DNA of 64,000 bases from Pseudoflavonifractor sp. MSJ-30 (GCF_018918045.1 NZ_JAHLPU010000051.1:143516-207515); one strand, 5' to 3'; counted from the stretch's first letter, positions 9,175 through 19,772 are shown. Numbers and translations are program-made. Notes: generated from the letters alone by a model not told the origin.

Positions 9175-11607
9175 ATGTACTCTTACGAATGGGACAGCTC
9201 AACAGGCGGATATGTTTTGACGCCGACCCCGCTCGCCTTCTCTAAAGAGCCACGTCCCGTGTACTATAAAGAACTTGATATACTTGGGTTCGACAAGTAT
9301 TGGGAATACGACAAAAACGACTGTTTTCCTTACATGTGGGCGGAAGTTAACAGCTATTATTATCGCGGAAGGCTTGTAGCAAAAACGAAGGGTGGCAGTT
9401 TCTTTACTGCACCTGAAATCGAAATAATTGACAATCCAGAGCCTGCAGGGCATCCTCTAAGGTTTGTAGATATACCTGCAATGGTCGAAAAAAACATTGC
9501 CATCCTTGAACAGCTTGTTCAGGATACCATCAAAAAAATATACAACACTTATGTTGAATATAAGAGTGTTGTGGATGTATTTTATGTTGCTTTTTCAGGC
9601 GGTAAAGACAGCGTTGTTGCGCTAGATTTGGTTCAGCGAGCTCTCCCACATAACAGTTTTAAAGTTCTGTTCGGCGATACGGGAATGGAATTCCCGGATA
9701 CATATGATGTCGTTAATAAAACGAAAGAATACTGTGAGGGACAAGAGATTGAATTTTTGCGAGCAAAATCGAAACTTGCCCCCCAGCAAACTTGGAAGGT
9801 ATTTGGCCCGCCAGCTGTAACAATTAGATGGTGTTGCAGTGTCCATAAGACAACACCTCAGATTACACTACTTCGAGATATCCTCGATAAGCGAGATTTT
9901 ACCGGAATGGCTTTTACCGGCATTCGCGGTGATGAAAGCGCATCTAGAAACGAATATGATGGAATTAGCTATGGGGGTAAGCATACCGGTCAATATAGCT
10001 GTCATCCTATTTTGGAATGGAATACTGCAGAGCTGTTTTTGTATATTTACCAAAACAACCTTATTCTAAATGAAGCGTATAAAAAAGGAAATACGCGCGC
10101 TGGGTGCTTGGTTTGTCCCATGTCGCAGGGCAAACATGACTTTATGAAGCATCAAAGTTATCCGGATGAAACAAACGCGTATATTGAATGTATAGCATCT
10201 ACTAGTGGAAAGAAGCATTACTCCCCTAATGAGTTAACTCATTTTGTAGAGTCTGGTTACTGGCGAACTAGAAAGAGTGGGAGAGAACTAAACTTTGGCC
10301 AAGACCTCCATACTTTTGAACTTGTGGACGGCAAGAATGTAATCACCATTTTCAATAAAAACATCAGGTGGAAGGAATGGGTAAAAACCATCGGGCCTCT
10401 CACATTATTCGACGACAACAGATACTGTATAGAGTATGAGAATCATCAATATTTTTTCCGAATCAAGGATATGCCCGATGGCGGAGAACAATTTATATTC
10501 CAAAGCTTTGGAAACGGAAAAGATGATGTCAAATTTATCTCCCTTTTTAAAAGCTCAATAATTAAGAGCGTTTATTGCATAAACTGTGGGTATTGCGCTG
10601 CGGAATGCAAAAAGGGATGCATTGACATGGCGAACGGATTGAAAATATCTAGTGATTGTGAGCATTGTCACAGTTGCCACGATATTTACTCCCATTGCTT
10701 GAGATATAATTCCATAAAGAATAGGATAGGAGCCAAAAGCATGACTGGACTTGATAGATATTATAGCTTCGGAGTCAAAGAAAATTGGCTTCGCGTTTAC
10801 TTTGATTATGAAGGAAGCGCAAATTTTTGGAACACAGACGGAGATGGAGAAATTCCAAACAAAAAGAAGGACGCTTTCCTAAATTTCGTTAAGGATGCAG
10901 GAATGGTTTACGAAGATAAGACTCTCAAAGGAAAAGAAAGTAAATACATTAGGTTTAAGCCAAACTCCTTTGCTGAAAAGATGTTTTCACTAGGAATAGA
11001 TAGCGAAAGCATGTGGGCTTACTTGATGTGCAACCTTGTCTATGCATCAGATGCGGAGGAATTCCGTTGGTTTATAAAGAATATTCCGTTTAATGAATCG
11101 GTGACTCTTGATGCTATAACTTATAGGCTTGAAGAAATAATGGAGAACGACAAGTCTGGTCTCGGAAAACGCAATGTTCGTGATGCGTTAAAAGTCTTCA
11201 TTTTGAAAACGCCGTTCGGCTCAAAATTGGGGCTTGGAAAGATCGCTGATTACGATGAAAAAATTTCAGCAAATGGTAAGGAAACAATCTCACTCAATTA
11301 CTTTGTTAGAGGAGCATGGGAAAACCCTGACGAAAAAGTAATACTTTATGCTCTGTATAAATTCGCCGAAGCTTGCGGCAACTACAAACAATTTACCCTT
11401 ACGAGATTGCTTGACACATCCATCGAAAGCGAAGGAATCAGCCCTACGCAGATTTTTGGATTGAACCGCGACACCATGGAAAAGATTCTAAACGGATTGA
11501 CCTTCAACTACCCCGATTTAATTGAAGCACGATTTACTTTGGGCCTCGATAATATCACCTTAAAGAGCGATAAGAGCGCCGAGGAAATACTGAACGAGCT
11601 GTTCTGA
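9175..11607 (+). CDS. brxP: BREX type 4 PAPS-reductase-domain protein BrxP
   Basis: An 810-residue protein of the PAPS reductase/DndC superfamily. The N-terminal half holds a PP-loop, SGGKDS (residues 141-146), which in this family binds ATP or an adenylated substrate. RWCCSVHK (Cys220, Cys221) and AGCLVCP (Cys311, Cys314) probably hold an iron-sulfur cluster, as in DndC-like enzymes. The middle carries two further Cys groups, CINCGYCAAECKKGC (468-482) and CEHCHSCHDIYSHC (495-508), resembling a bacterial ferredoxin. In the published BREX classification, type 4 carries BrxP in place of the PglX methyltransferase. With a cysteine desulfurase in the same operon, sulfur transfer to DNA is the likely chemistry. 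This is an inference. Confidence 0.85.
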   Translation: MYSYEWDSSTGGYVLTPTPLAFSKEPRPVYYKELDILGFDKYWEYDKNDCFPYMWAEVNSYYYRGRLVAKTKGGSFFTAPEIEIIDNPEPAGHPLRFVDIPAMVEKNIAILEQLVQDTIKKIYNTYVEYKSVVDVFYVAFSGGKDSVVALDLVQRALPHNSFKVLFGDTGMEFPDTYDVVNKTKEYCEGQEIEFLRAKSKLAPQQTWKVFGPPAVTIRWCCSVHKTTPQITLLRDILDKRDFTGMAFTGIRGDESASRNEYDGISYGGKHTGQYSCHPILEWNTAELFLYIYQNNLILNEAYKKGNTRAGCLVCPMSQGKHDFMKHQSYPDETNAYIECIASTSGKKHYSPNELTHFVESGYWRTRKSGRELNFGQDLHTFELVDGKNVITIFNKNIRWKEWVKTIGPLTLFDDNRYCIEYENHQYFFRIKDMPDGGEQFIFQSFGNGKDDVKFISLFKSSIIKSVYCINCGYCAAECKKGCIDMANGLKISSDCEHCHSCHDIYSHCLRYNSIKNRIGAKSMTGLDRYYSFGVKENWLRVYFDYEGSANFWNTDGDGEIPNKKKDAFLNFVKDAGMVYEDKTLKGKESKYIRFKPNSFAEKMFSLGIDSESMWAYLMCNLVYASDAEEFRWFIKNIPFNESVTLDAITYRLEEIMENDKSGLGKRNVRDALKVFILKTPFGSKLGLGKIADYDEKISANGKETISLNYFVRGAWENPDEKVILYALYKFAEACGNYKQFTLTRLLDTSIESEGISPTQIFGLNRDTMEKILNGLTFNYPDLIEARFTLGLDNITLKSDKSAEEILNELF

Positions 11608-11620
11608 GGAGGAGACGGAG

Positions 11621-14600
11621 ATGAGTTATAGAGAGTATTTCAATATTGATCCCGAATATTTTCCCCAGGTTGATAAAAAGCTTATAGAAGAGAAACCGGA
11701 TCTTTGGAAGAAGTTCTGGCCGCACCCCACTTTCGTTCAACTGCTCAAGGCCATGGTGGATGTTTTGGAACGGAAGCAGAAGCTGTCTATGTGGGTGGAC
11801 GGTGCTTACGGTACCGGTAAATCTCATGCGGTATTCACTCTGAAGAAGCTCATCGAAGCTTCCGATGAAGAGACGACCGCCTATTTTGAGAAATATGGAC
11901 TGGATAATTTCCTCTGCAAGAAGCTCTTGAACCAGAAAAATGAGGGAAAAATACTTGTCTGCCACCGCTATGGGTCTTCTGATATTCAAAGCGATACGGA
12001 CTTAATAGTTGCTATGCAAGAAGGCATTGAGAAAGCCTTGACGGAAGCGGGAATCGAAAATACAGCAAATACATCTCTGAAGAATTCTCTGATTCGTTTC
12101 TTCGAAAACGAGGAGAACAGGCAGAGCTTTGATATCTATGCCAAAGGGACATACAAAACGGCGCTCGGAGGAGATACTTCAGATAGTGTCCTAAAAAAGC
12201 TGAGAGAGTACGATGAAGAAGCTCTTAGAAGCCTTATCAATAAGATTTTCAAGGTTCCGGCAGTTCGAAACGGATTCTCCATGAATACCGGCGAACTTTG
12301 CGATTGGATTCGTGAGGTTATTGAGAAGAACAATCTCAAAGAGTTTGTATTTATTTGGGATGAGTTCTCCGAATACTTTGAAAACAATATGCACCATCTG
12401 ACCGGCTTCCAGCAGATTGCAGAGCTGGCAGCAAGTGCACCATTCTGCCTGCTGATCGTCACGCATAAGGCAGAGGGCTACTTCTCCGACGGAGACCCGG
12501 ATAAGAGAAAAATTCTTGACCGTTTTGTTTCTCCAATTCATATCTCACTGCCCGAAAACATTGCCTTTGAGCTCATGAATCAGGCAATGAAGAAAACAGA
12601 GGATGAAGATAAGGCGGCAAAGTGGGAAAAGAACAGGGCGAGCCTTGACAGACGTTCTCAAACCAGCCGCGCAGCCGTCAGGAAAGCAATTAATCTTACC
12701 GATGAAGATCTGACTAATGTTCTCCCGATTCATCCGTATGCGGCTCTTTTACTCCAGCATATTTCGATCTACTACACATCTACAGCGAGAAGCATGTTCA
12801 ACTTCATTAAGAACGATGAAGGTGAACAGGTTCATGCCTTTCAGTGGTTTATCGACAACTATGATTTCAAATCTCGCAATCCTTTCCTCACCGCGGATAT
12901 GCTCTGGAACTTCTTTTATGAGACCGGCAGCCAGAAACTTGCCGACGGAATCAAAGAGGTTCTCAGTTGCTACACCCCTAAGCTTGACAAGGAACTGCTT
13001 GAAGATGAAAAGAGCGTCTTGAAGGTAATCCTGCTTCTGCAGGCAGTCTCTGAGCGAATGACCGGCAATCGGGATATTTTTCTGCCAAACAACAGAAATC
13101 TTGAACTTGCTTTTGAGGGAACAGACCTTCAGTTTACTGCGCCCAAAATCGCAATGAAGATGCTAAACGACCATGTTATCACAAGGACACCGTTGACCGG
13201 CGATGTATTCTCTTATTGCTGCAAAAACAATGGGCCGAATGTCGACTCTACGCCGTTTATCGCTCAAGCCAAGCAAAAATCTACTAAGGACATGACCTTT
13301 ATGGCCGGCAGTAATCTGCGCAGTACGATTGAATTTACTGGTGCGTTAAGGCTTCGTTACTCGCTTGCTTATGCCACACTTTCTGACTTCGACAGCGAAA
13401 TCAAAAAGGCAAATAATCCAAGCACAGCTGGAAATAAGCTTTATGTTGTAGCAACTATAGGCAGAGACTCTTCCGAGAGTGGTGCACTGAAAAAGAAAAT
13501 TGAAAACTTCTTTGAGAGCAATCGCGAAACAAATGCTGTGGTAGTGGACAGTTCTTCCGTGCTCCTTGGTGAGAGCGAATATACAGAATTTGTCGAAAAC
13601 TATGCAATGGCACTTGCAATTGCAAATAGTGATATAGATCAGCGCAAGACATACGAAGGATATGCCATAGAGGTTCTTTCCAATTGGGCAAAGCGCATTA
13701 AGAACGGTGCCTTCTATGTCTACTCTCGCTATGCTCCGAATGGAGAACGTGTTGCGAATATAGCGGATCTGTTTGAAAAACTGATGGATATCGACAAGTT
13801 CCATTATCCGCAGTGTTTGGAGGGCACTTTTACAAGTGTCCTAAACACCATGTATGATGCCAATTCTCTCGGTGCTGGAGCAACTTGCGGAATTACAGAG
13901 GAAACCAAAGGCACTTTCCGATCCGGCAATGAGGCCACAAAACTTGAAAATGCATTGAAAGGCGCTTGGAAAGTCCCGGAATACTGGAAAACCTCACACA
14001 TTTATATTGCAAATCTGAAGAGAGCCGTTACCGAGATAGTTGATGAGGCGTTCGACAAGAGTGATAGAATTTCTATTGCTCGGATTTATGATGTTCTGAA
14101 AGCGGAGCCGTATGGGTTTATGCCATGTAACCTTACTGCGTTTATTCTTGGTTTCATCTTGAAAGAGTATGCTAACGGCATTTATTCCTACAGTGATAAT
14201 TTGACAACTGTACCGCTGGATACAGACAAGCTTGCATCAATGATTTCCGAAATCATTAAGCAGGAGAACACACCGGATAAACGCTATAAGGACAAATACA
14301 TTGTTACGCTTACGGAAGCAGAACGCGCTTTCAACAAGGCAACTTGTACAGCTTTCGATATCCCTGAAATGTTCTGCGTGTCGATTACGGAAACCAGATC
14401 GAGAATTCGCGAGCAGATGAAGAGTTTCTCCTTTCCGATTTGGGTAGTCAAGTATGTTCTTGACGGCAATACCTTTAAAACGAGCAAAGATGTGGTTTCA
14501 CGACTTATCGACAACTATTGCGGCATTGCTAATAACAAGAACATGGACGGAGAGAAATCGGACAACGATATTGCTCTCACCATCGGCCAGATTTGCATTG

Positions 14601-15805
14601 ATAATCCTGGTGCAGCAGAGGACTTGAAATCTGTTTTGACAAAAGACAATTGCCGGAGCGGAATGATGGAGTATCTGAAGCTGTACGACGGAGGAAAGCT
14701 TCCTTCCCTTGCGGGTAAAATCGGTGACGGGGGGCAGTATATTAATCAGCTCCAGTACAAATTCAGTTCTGATGCAGCAAATTGGGTGTGGAACACGGAT
14801 ACTGTTAATGCAAAGATTGATGAACTGATTTGTGAATATGAGATTGTTGAAATCAGCAATCGTATTCTTACAAAGAACACAACCTTCGCAGACACCATCC
14901 GTGCATGGGTAGACAAGCTCAGTCAGATTTGCATCGCTTATTCTGTAATTAAAAATGAGCTTGGCGATGCAAAGCCATTTTATGAAATGCTATGCTCTCT
15001 GTATAAGCAAAGAAATCTTCTTGATTCACAGAAAAAGCCATTTCTTGCATTGCTTCAAGAGAATGCCAATACATTCAAGCAGTTCATGGCAGCGCAAAGC
15101 TCGCTCTTTATGAAAGCATGCAGTTATTATCTGGATGACTTGTCAGAAGAAGATGCTAAGGCAATTCTTGATGACGATACATACGGATTTGGCAGCTCTT
15201 ATCTGTTGGAACCTGATAAATATACAAGCAAGGTGCAGAAGGCTGTCACCGCATATAAAAATGCGCAAAAATATACGCAGTTGAAGAAGCATTGGCTTGA
15301 TTTGACTGGTACGGACTCTCCGTATGCATGGTCAAACAAATATGGTATGCCGATTCTGGCTATGGTCCCAGATGCTGAAATGTCCATAGCGCGTAAGGTG
15401 TTTGGCTTTATTAACTCTAAAACAAAAGATGAAGAATCAATCGCAACAGCCGAGGATTATCTTAGCAAAATAACCTATGCGGATAAACTCAGCAGCAAAT
15501 CCGAACGAGATAAGGCATTCCGTGACGTCTTCCTTGGAGATTATACAATTCTCTTCGACGATGTTGATGAAGTGATTGACTATCTGAAAAGCCATGTTAC
15601 GGAATCTCCCTATCACTGGATGGGCAGTAAAGAAGTTTCGGTGAAAATCAAGGAAATGGCAAATGCGAACTATGTGAAATCCGGTTACAGCGAAGCAAAG
15701 CAGGTCATCGACAATATGCCCGTTGATCAGCTTAAGGACTACCTCAAGAAATTGATTGAAGACAACATTGCTGTCGGCGTGGAGATAATCAAAGGGCAAA
15801 AATAA
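11621..15805 (+). CDS. brxC: BrxC-like large ATPase
   Basis: A 1394-residue P-loop ATPase. Walker A is GAYGTGKS (residues 61-68) and Walker B is EFVFIWDEFSEYFE (about 241-254). The domain places its nucleotide site near the N-terminus and is followed by about 1000 residues of helical sequence without a recognised second enzyme. Size and position next to PglZ and BrxL match BrxC/PglY, the core ATPase of all BREX types. BrxC is thought to be part of the complex that recognises and modifies or restricts DNA. The start is supported by GGAGGAGACGGAG directly before the ATG. It follows brxP after 13 bases. Confidence 0.85.
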   Translation: MSYREYFNIDPEYFPQVDKKLIEEKPDLWKKFWPHPTFVQLLKAMVDVLERKQKLSMWVDGAYGTGKSHAVFTLKKLIEASDEETTAYFEKYGLDNFLCKKLLNQKNEGKILVCHRYGSSDIQSDTDLIVAMQEGIEKALTEAGIENTANTSLKNSLIRFFENEENRQSFDIYAKGTYKTALGGDTSDSVLKKLREYDEEALRSLINKIFKVPAVRNGFSMNTGELCDWIREVIEKNNLKEFVFIWDEFSEYFENNMHHLTGFQQIAELAASAPFCLLIVTHKAEGYFSDGDPDKRKILDRFVSPIHISLPENIAFELMNQAMKKTEDEDKAAKWEKNRASLDRRSQTSRAAVRKAINLTDEDLTNVLPIHPYAALLLQHISIYYTSTARSMFNFIKNDEGEQVHAFQWFIDNYDFKSRNPFLTADMLWNFFYETGSQKLADGIKEVLSCYTPKLDKELLEDEKSVLKVILLLQAVSERMTGNRDIFLPNNRNLELAFEGTDLQFTAPKIAMKMLNDHVITRTPLTGDVFSYCCKNNGPNVDSTPFIAQAKQKSTKDMTFMAGSNLRSTIEFTGALRLRYSLAYATLSDFDSEIKKANNPSTAGNKLYVVATIGRDSSESGALKKKIENFFESNRETNAVVVDSSSVLLGESEYTEFVENYAMALAIANSDIDQRKTYEGYAIEVLSNWAKRIKNGAFYVYSRYAPNGERVANIADLFEKLMDIDKFHYPQCLEGTFTSVLNTMYDANSLGAGATCGITEETKGTFRSGNEATKLENALKGAWKVPEYWKTSHIYIANLKRAVTEIVDEAFDKSDRISIARIYDVLKAEPYGFMPCNLTAFILGFILKEYANGIYSYSDNLTTVPLDTDKLASMISEIIKQENTPDKRYKDKYIVTLTEAERAFNKATCTAFDIPEMFCVSITETRSRIREQMKSFSFPIWVVKYVLDGNTFKTSKDVVSRLIDNYCGIANNKNMDGEKSDNDIALTIGQICIDNPGAAEDLKSVLTKDNCRSGMMEYLKLYDGGKLPSLAGKIGDGGQYINQLQYKFSSDAANWVWNTDTVNAKIDELICEYEIVEISNRILTKNTTFADTIRAWVDKLSQICIAYSVIKNELGDAKPFYEMLCSLYKQRNLLDSQKKPFLALLQENANTFKQFMAAQSSLFMKACSYYLDDLSEEDAKAILDDDTYGFGSSYLLEPDKYTSKVQKAVTAYKNAQKYTQLKKHWLDLTGTDSPYAWSNKYGMPILAMVPDAEMSIARKVFGFINSKTKDEESIATAEDYLSKITYADKLSSKSERDKAFRDVFLGDYTILFDDVDEVIDYLKSHVTESPYHWMGSKEVSVKIKEMANANYVKSGYSEAKQVIDNMPVDQLKDYLKKLIEDNIAVGVEIIKGQK

Positions 15806-15820
15806 TTTGGAGGTCGTTTT

Positions 15821-18112
15821 ATGAACTTAAACGATGCAAAAAAGCGAATACAGGCTTATCTTTGTTCGAACAAAACCTGGCCTCTTCTTGTGGATGTCCA
15901 AACCAAATCAGACAAGTCAGAGATAATCGACTACTTTAAGGTCGGGGAAAACACTTTCCCTGATATTGAGAGCTTTTGTAACGATGACGGCGATCTGAAG
16001 GTTGACGAACTCTATGCGGCTGTCTCAGCAAATGTCGGTAATACCTTTATTACAAATGTTACTGGTTTCCTAAAGCTTCATGGCGAGTTAGCAACAAAAA
16101 GAGCATTGAAAACATTAGCTACCAGTGGTATATCCGGCCATGTAGTTGTGCTTACATATCAGTGCAAAAGCTACTTGAAGTTTTCGGATCCTAGAATTGT
16201 AGAAAACGGTAGGGTGGTTATTGTTGACGGCGCGTCAGATACTACGCCGGTTATTTGTTTTGTTAATCCTTCCATTTCAGCTGCGTTTGCCGGGTGCTAT
16301 TCGGGCCTACAGAAAATTGGGGCGATCGTTGAAAACTGCCCACAAAACACTGCATACATTTCGACGATGGCGCTTAAGGACAGTTTCCCTGAGTCTATTT
16401 ATCATATCTCTCAGTTGAATAACGGATATGACATTTTGGTGAGAAATGATCCAAGAACAAAAAGTGTTCCTAACAGCTTTGGCACGCCAGAGCAGTGGAA
16501 TTATGCGCTTCAAAAAATGGGGCAAAACGGGAACTGGAGTCAGCTTATAGAGGGGGAGTTTGGCTCTGAGCTTAATCTCTGCCATGCAATAGCATCATAC
16601 CAGAAGTATGACGACAATAAAAAATGGCTGTATTTTATCGCATTGTCTATAAGCGGAGCAAAAGAGAACGAATATCTGCAAATGGTGATAGATTCTGTCT
16701 CGACAGAGAAAGAGCTGATTAAAACTATTTTTCGTTTGATTTTGACGGTTGATAAATCGAACGCTAAATTCGACCAGTTATATAGACAGCGTAAGGATCT
16801 TCTAGGAGAACTTAAGGATTGCTTGTCAGAGATTGCAGAATATTGCAAAGTCCTTGCAACCAAGGGCGAAAATGCGATTTATTATCTTACTGACTTAACG
16901 ATTCTTGAGAAAGAAAGGGTAATTGCGTGGCTTAATGTCTATGGTCAAAAGTATGATACTCTGAAACTAATTTCTGTTTTAAAAAAAGTATTTCCGGATC
17001 TGGCGAGCTATTTGACAAAATTCCGCTTTAAAAATAAGTTACTTGACGATTATTTTGACGCATACAAGTATCAAAAAGTAGTTAATCATATTCTCCCGTC
17101 CTTTGAGACGGTTGTTGATGAACAAGCCACAAAAATGGATTTTGTCACAGCATTAAAGCCCAGAGCGGCTATCGTTGAAAAACTTGATGTTACCAATTCT
17201 AGAGCATTTTTCCTTGATGCACTTGGTGTTGAATATCTTGGCTTTATTCAAGAAAAGTGTAGCGAGTATGGCTTATCTGCAGATGTATCCTGTGGGCGAT
17301 GTGAATTGCCTTCAATTACCTCGCAAAACAAAGAATTTGTGGCTACACTTCAAAGCAAAGGGTGTGTTATAGCGGACATTAAGGATCTTGACGATATCAA
17401 ACATCATGGCGAAGATAGTTTTGACTATGAAAAAGAGAAAAATCCGATTTACCTTATTCGTGAGCTTGAAATTATTGATGAGCTTTTGAAAAAAATCCAA
17501 GCAAGTATTTTTAATGGCTCATATAAAAAGGCTATCATCATATCTGACCATGGTGCAAGTAGATTAGCCGTTTTACATGAAACGGAAAACATCTGGAGCA
17601 TGGCCACATCTGGGGAACACTCTGGAAGATGTTGCCCAGTAAATGAATTGAATAGTAAACCAAATGCTGCAATCGAAGAAAACGGATTTTGGGTTTTGGC
17701 TAACTACGATCGATTCAAAGGTGGACGAAAGGCAAATGTTGAAGTACATGGAGGAGCATCTTTGGAAGAGGTCGCTGTTCCAATTATAGAAATTACACGG
17801 AAGCAAACTAATATTGAGGCATTTATTCTTGATTCGTCAAGGGTGATTACACTTGCCGCTAAAGAACATGCAGCGCCTCGGATATATGTTGGTGTAAAGA
17901 GCAATAGCATTGGTATTATGCTGAACGGGCAATATTATGATGCTTTAGCTACATCAGAACCATATATTTATTGCGTCGATCTGGCTGACTATACAAGAAA
18001 AGGAACTTATACGTTTGAAATTCTCAATGGGAATGACATTCTTGCTTCCGGTCAAAAGTTTGAAATCAAGAAAATGGGAATGTCGGAAAACGCAGGCCTA
18101 TTCGATTTTTAA
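15821..18112 (+). CDS. pglZ: BREX phosphatase-like protein PglZ
   Basis: A 763-residue protein with a PglZ (alkaline-phosphatase-fold) domain, the defining BREX component. Recognisable blocks are RAFFLDALGVEYLGFIQ (about residues 455-471, the first metal-ligand region, with Asp), KAIIISDHGASRLAVL (about 569-584, SDHG metal ligands) and VEVHGGASLEEVAVPI (about 643-658, metal-ligand His and a structural motif). The C-terminal 100 residues look like a small beta-rich domain. Ribosome site GGAGG precedes the ATG at 15821. The gene is 15 bases after brxC and 17 bases before brxL. In type 4 systems PglZ lies between BrxC and BrxL, as here. Confidence 0.9.
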   Translation: MNLNDAKKRIQAYLCSNKTWPLLVDVQTKSDKSEIIDYFKVGENTFPDIESFCNDDGDLKVDELYAAVSANVGNTFITNVTGFLKLHGELATKRALKTLATSGISGHVVVLTYQCKSYLKFSDPRIVENGRVVIVDGASDTTPVICFVNPSISAAFAGCYSGLQKIGAIVENCPQNTAYISTMALKDSFPESIYHISQLNNGYDILVRNDPRTKSVPNSFGTPEQWNYALQKMGQNGNWSQLIEGEFGSELNLCHAIASYQKYDDNKKWLYFIALSISGAKENEYLQMVIDSVSTEKELIKTIFRLILTVDKSNAKFDQLYRQRKDLLGELKDCLSEIAEYCKVLATKGENAIYYLTDLTILEKERVIAWLNVYGQKYDTLKLISVLKKVFPDLASYLTKFRFKNKLLDDYFDAYKYQKVVNHILPSFETVVDEQATKMDFVTALKPRAAIVEKLDVTNSRAFFLDALGVEYLGFIQEKCSEYGLSADVSCGRCELPSITSQNKEFVATLQSKGCVIADIKDLDDIKHHGEDSFDYEKEKNPIYLIRELEIIDELLKKIQASIFNGSYKKAIIISDHGASRLAVLHETENIWSMATSGEHSGRCCPVNELNSKPNAAIEENGFWVLANYDRFKGGRKANVEVHGGASLEEVAVPIIEITRKQTNIEAFILDSSRVITLAAKEHAAPRIYVGVKSNSIGIMLNGQYYDALATSEPYIYCVDLADYTRKGTYTFEILNGNDILASGQKFEIKKMGMSENAGLFDF

Positions 18113-18129
18113 CTAAGGAGGAATAAAAA

Positions 18130-19563
18130 GTGACAAAACTGCGTGACTATTTTGATGAAATGGTCGTATACAAGGATCTCAGGAATAACAGCTTTTTCTC
18201 TTCTTTAGGGCTTCCTGCTTTCTTGAGAGATTACCTTTTGAAGACTTTTAGCGATGAATATGGAAACTTTGACATGCAGCAGGTATCTGCGTTTGTTAAA
18301 AAGTATATTCCCAAAAAAGAAGACTGGATGAGCATTAAGAACAGAATCGTCTATGAAAATCAGCAGGTTCAGCTCCTTACAAGAATCTCTATAGATATTA
18401 ATATCAAAACTGGCGAAATTTCATTTGCAATTCCGGATTTTGGCGTATCTGAAAAGGAGACGATGATTGAGCCTTCTATTTGGGAAACCTATAAAGACGA
18501 GCTCGTCAAAAATGGTGAAACATGGGGCATTATTAAACTCGGCTATCGTCCACCAGACGATACGGTTAAGCCTAGGCTCTCAGGTAAAATCAAACTCGTC
18601 GGTTTTAAGAACTTCTGCCCATATACCGTTGACCTTGATTATTATAAGGAAATGCGGTCCCATTTTACGATTGACGAATGGATTGATGTTCTTCTTGGAG
18701 CCATCGATTATAATGCAGATGGATATGAGTCCGATCTGCAAAAACTGTCAATGTTAACCAGGCTCTTACCTTTTGTTGAAAAAAGAGTTAATCTAATTGA
18801 ATTGGCCCCCAAAGGAACAGGAAAAAGCTATGTATTTGGTCATGTAAGCAAATATGGGCTTTTAGTTGACGGCGGAAAAATAACCAGAACTAAGATGTTC
18901 TATGATGCTAACCGCAGAAAACCTGGATATATTTGTGGTCCAGACTTTCTTGCAATAGATGAAGTGAAGCTTGTTAACTTTGGTGACGAGAATGAAATGC
19001 GCTCTATACTGCAGGGATATTTGGAATACGGAACATTTAATGCAAACGGATATAATGGAGAGTCTGATGCGGGGGTCGTTTTCCTTGGCAACATAAAAGA
19101 GGAAAAGATGAATGAATATGAATACATGCTTGGTGAACTGCCAACATTGTTTCAAGAGACCGCATTGCTTGATCGCATTCATGGATTTGTGAAGGGCTGG
19201 GATATCCCAAGAATGAACGATAGTTTGAAGGTTACAGGATGGGCATTGAACTCCGAGTATTTTTGTTCCATTCTACATGAGCTGAGAAACGATATGAGCT
19301 ATAGCGCTATTGTCGAGAAGCTTGTAAAAGGACCAGATGATGCCGACACTCGAGACGCAAAAGCAATCAAGAAAATCGCAACTGCTTACCTTAAACTTCT
19401 TTTCCCAAATGTTCAGTCGGAAATGGATGTTGATAAGACAGAGTTTAGAGACTATTGCCTTATTCCTGCAATGAAGATGCGGCGCATTATAAAACTGCAG
19501 CAAGGATTCATAGATACAGAATACAAGGGTAAGGATGTTCCGTTCTTTACGGTGGATGACTAA
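18130..19563 (+). CDS. brxL: BREX Lon-related protein BrxL
   Basis: A 477-residue AAA+ protein with a GTG start preceded by AAGGAGG. An N-terminal domain (residues 1-200) precedes Walker A, APKGTGKS (226-233), and Walker B, FLAIDEV (Asp277, Glu278). ILQGYLEYGTFNANGY and LLDRIHGFVKGW, with its arginine-finger-like Arg, follow. This matches the BrxL family (annotated as Lon-related). The length suits the shorter BrxL group, which does not carry an evident Lon protease domain. BrxL occurs in BREX types 1 and 4 and is thought to form DNA-encircling rings. Its TAA is one base from the start of the next gene. Confidence 0.9.
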   Translation: MTKLRDYFDEMVVYKDLRNNSFFSSLGLPAFLRDYLLKTFSDEYGNFDMQQVSAFVKKYIPKKEDWMSIKNRIVYENQQVQLLTRISIDINIKTGEISFAIPDFGVSEKETMIEPSIWETYKDELVKNGETWGIIKLGYRPPDDTVKPRLSGKIKLVGFKNFCPYTVDLDYYKEMRSHFTIDEWIDVLLGAIDYNADGYESDLQKLSMLTRLLPFVEKRVNLIELAPKGTGKSYVFGHVSKYGLLVDGGKITRTKMFYDANRRKPGYICGPDFLAIDEVKLVNFGDENEMRSILQGYLEYGTFNANGYNGESDAGVVFLGNIKEEKMNEYEYMLGELPTLFQETALLDRIHGFVKGWDIPRMNDSLKVTGWALNSEYFCSILHELRNDMSYSAIVEKLVKGPDDADTRDAKAIKKIATAYLKLLFPNVQSEMDVDKTEFRDYCLIPAMKMRRIIKLQQGFIDTEYKGKDVPFFTVDD

Positions 19564-19564
19564 A

Positions 19565-19762
19565 ATGGGAAAAGAATGTATTGCGTGTGGTAAAAAGCCA
19601 TTGGATAAAGACACCATAGGAATAAACAAAAAGATGTTGGGCAAAGACATAACAAATTTCTACTGTATGGATTGCCTTGCAGACTATTTGGGTTGCACAG
19701 TGGACGAACTATTGGAAAAAATTGAAGAGTTTAAAGAAGAAGGCTGCACCCTCTTCAAGTGA
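19565..19762 (+). CDS. 65-aa zinc-ribbon protein in the BREX island
   Basis: A small protein with two CxxC pairs, CIACGKK near the N-terminus and CMDCLADYLG in the middle, followed by a helical acidic tail (TVDELLEKIEEFKEEG). It probably binds zinc, and possibly a cluster. The ATG at 19565 lies one base after the brxL stop, and the gene ends 10 bases before the cysteine desulfurase, so it is firmly in the operon. An upstream in-frame Met at 19535 lies within brxL and is unlikely to be used. Function unknown. Its position between brxL and the sulfur donor suggests an adaptor or sulfur-relay role, which is speculation. Confidence 0.7.
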   Translation: MGKECIACGKKPLDKDTIGINKKMLGKDITNFYCMDCLADYLGCTVDELLEKIEEFKEEGCTLFK

Positions 19763-19772
19763 GGAAACACCT

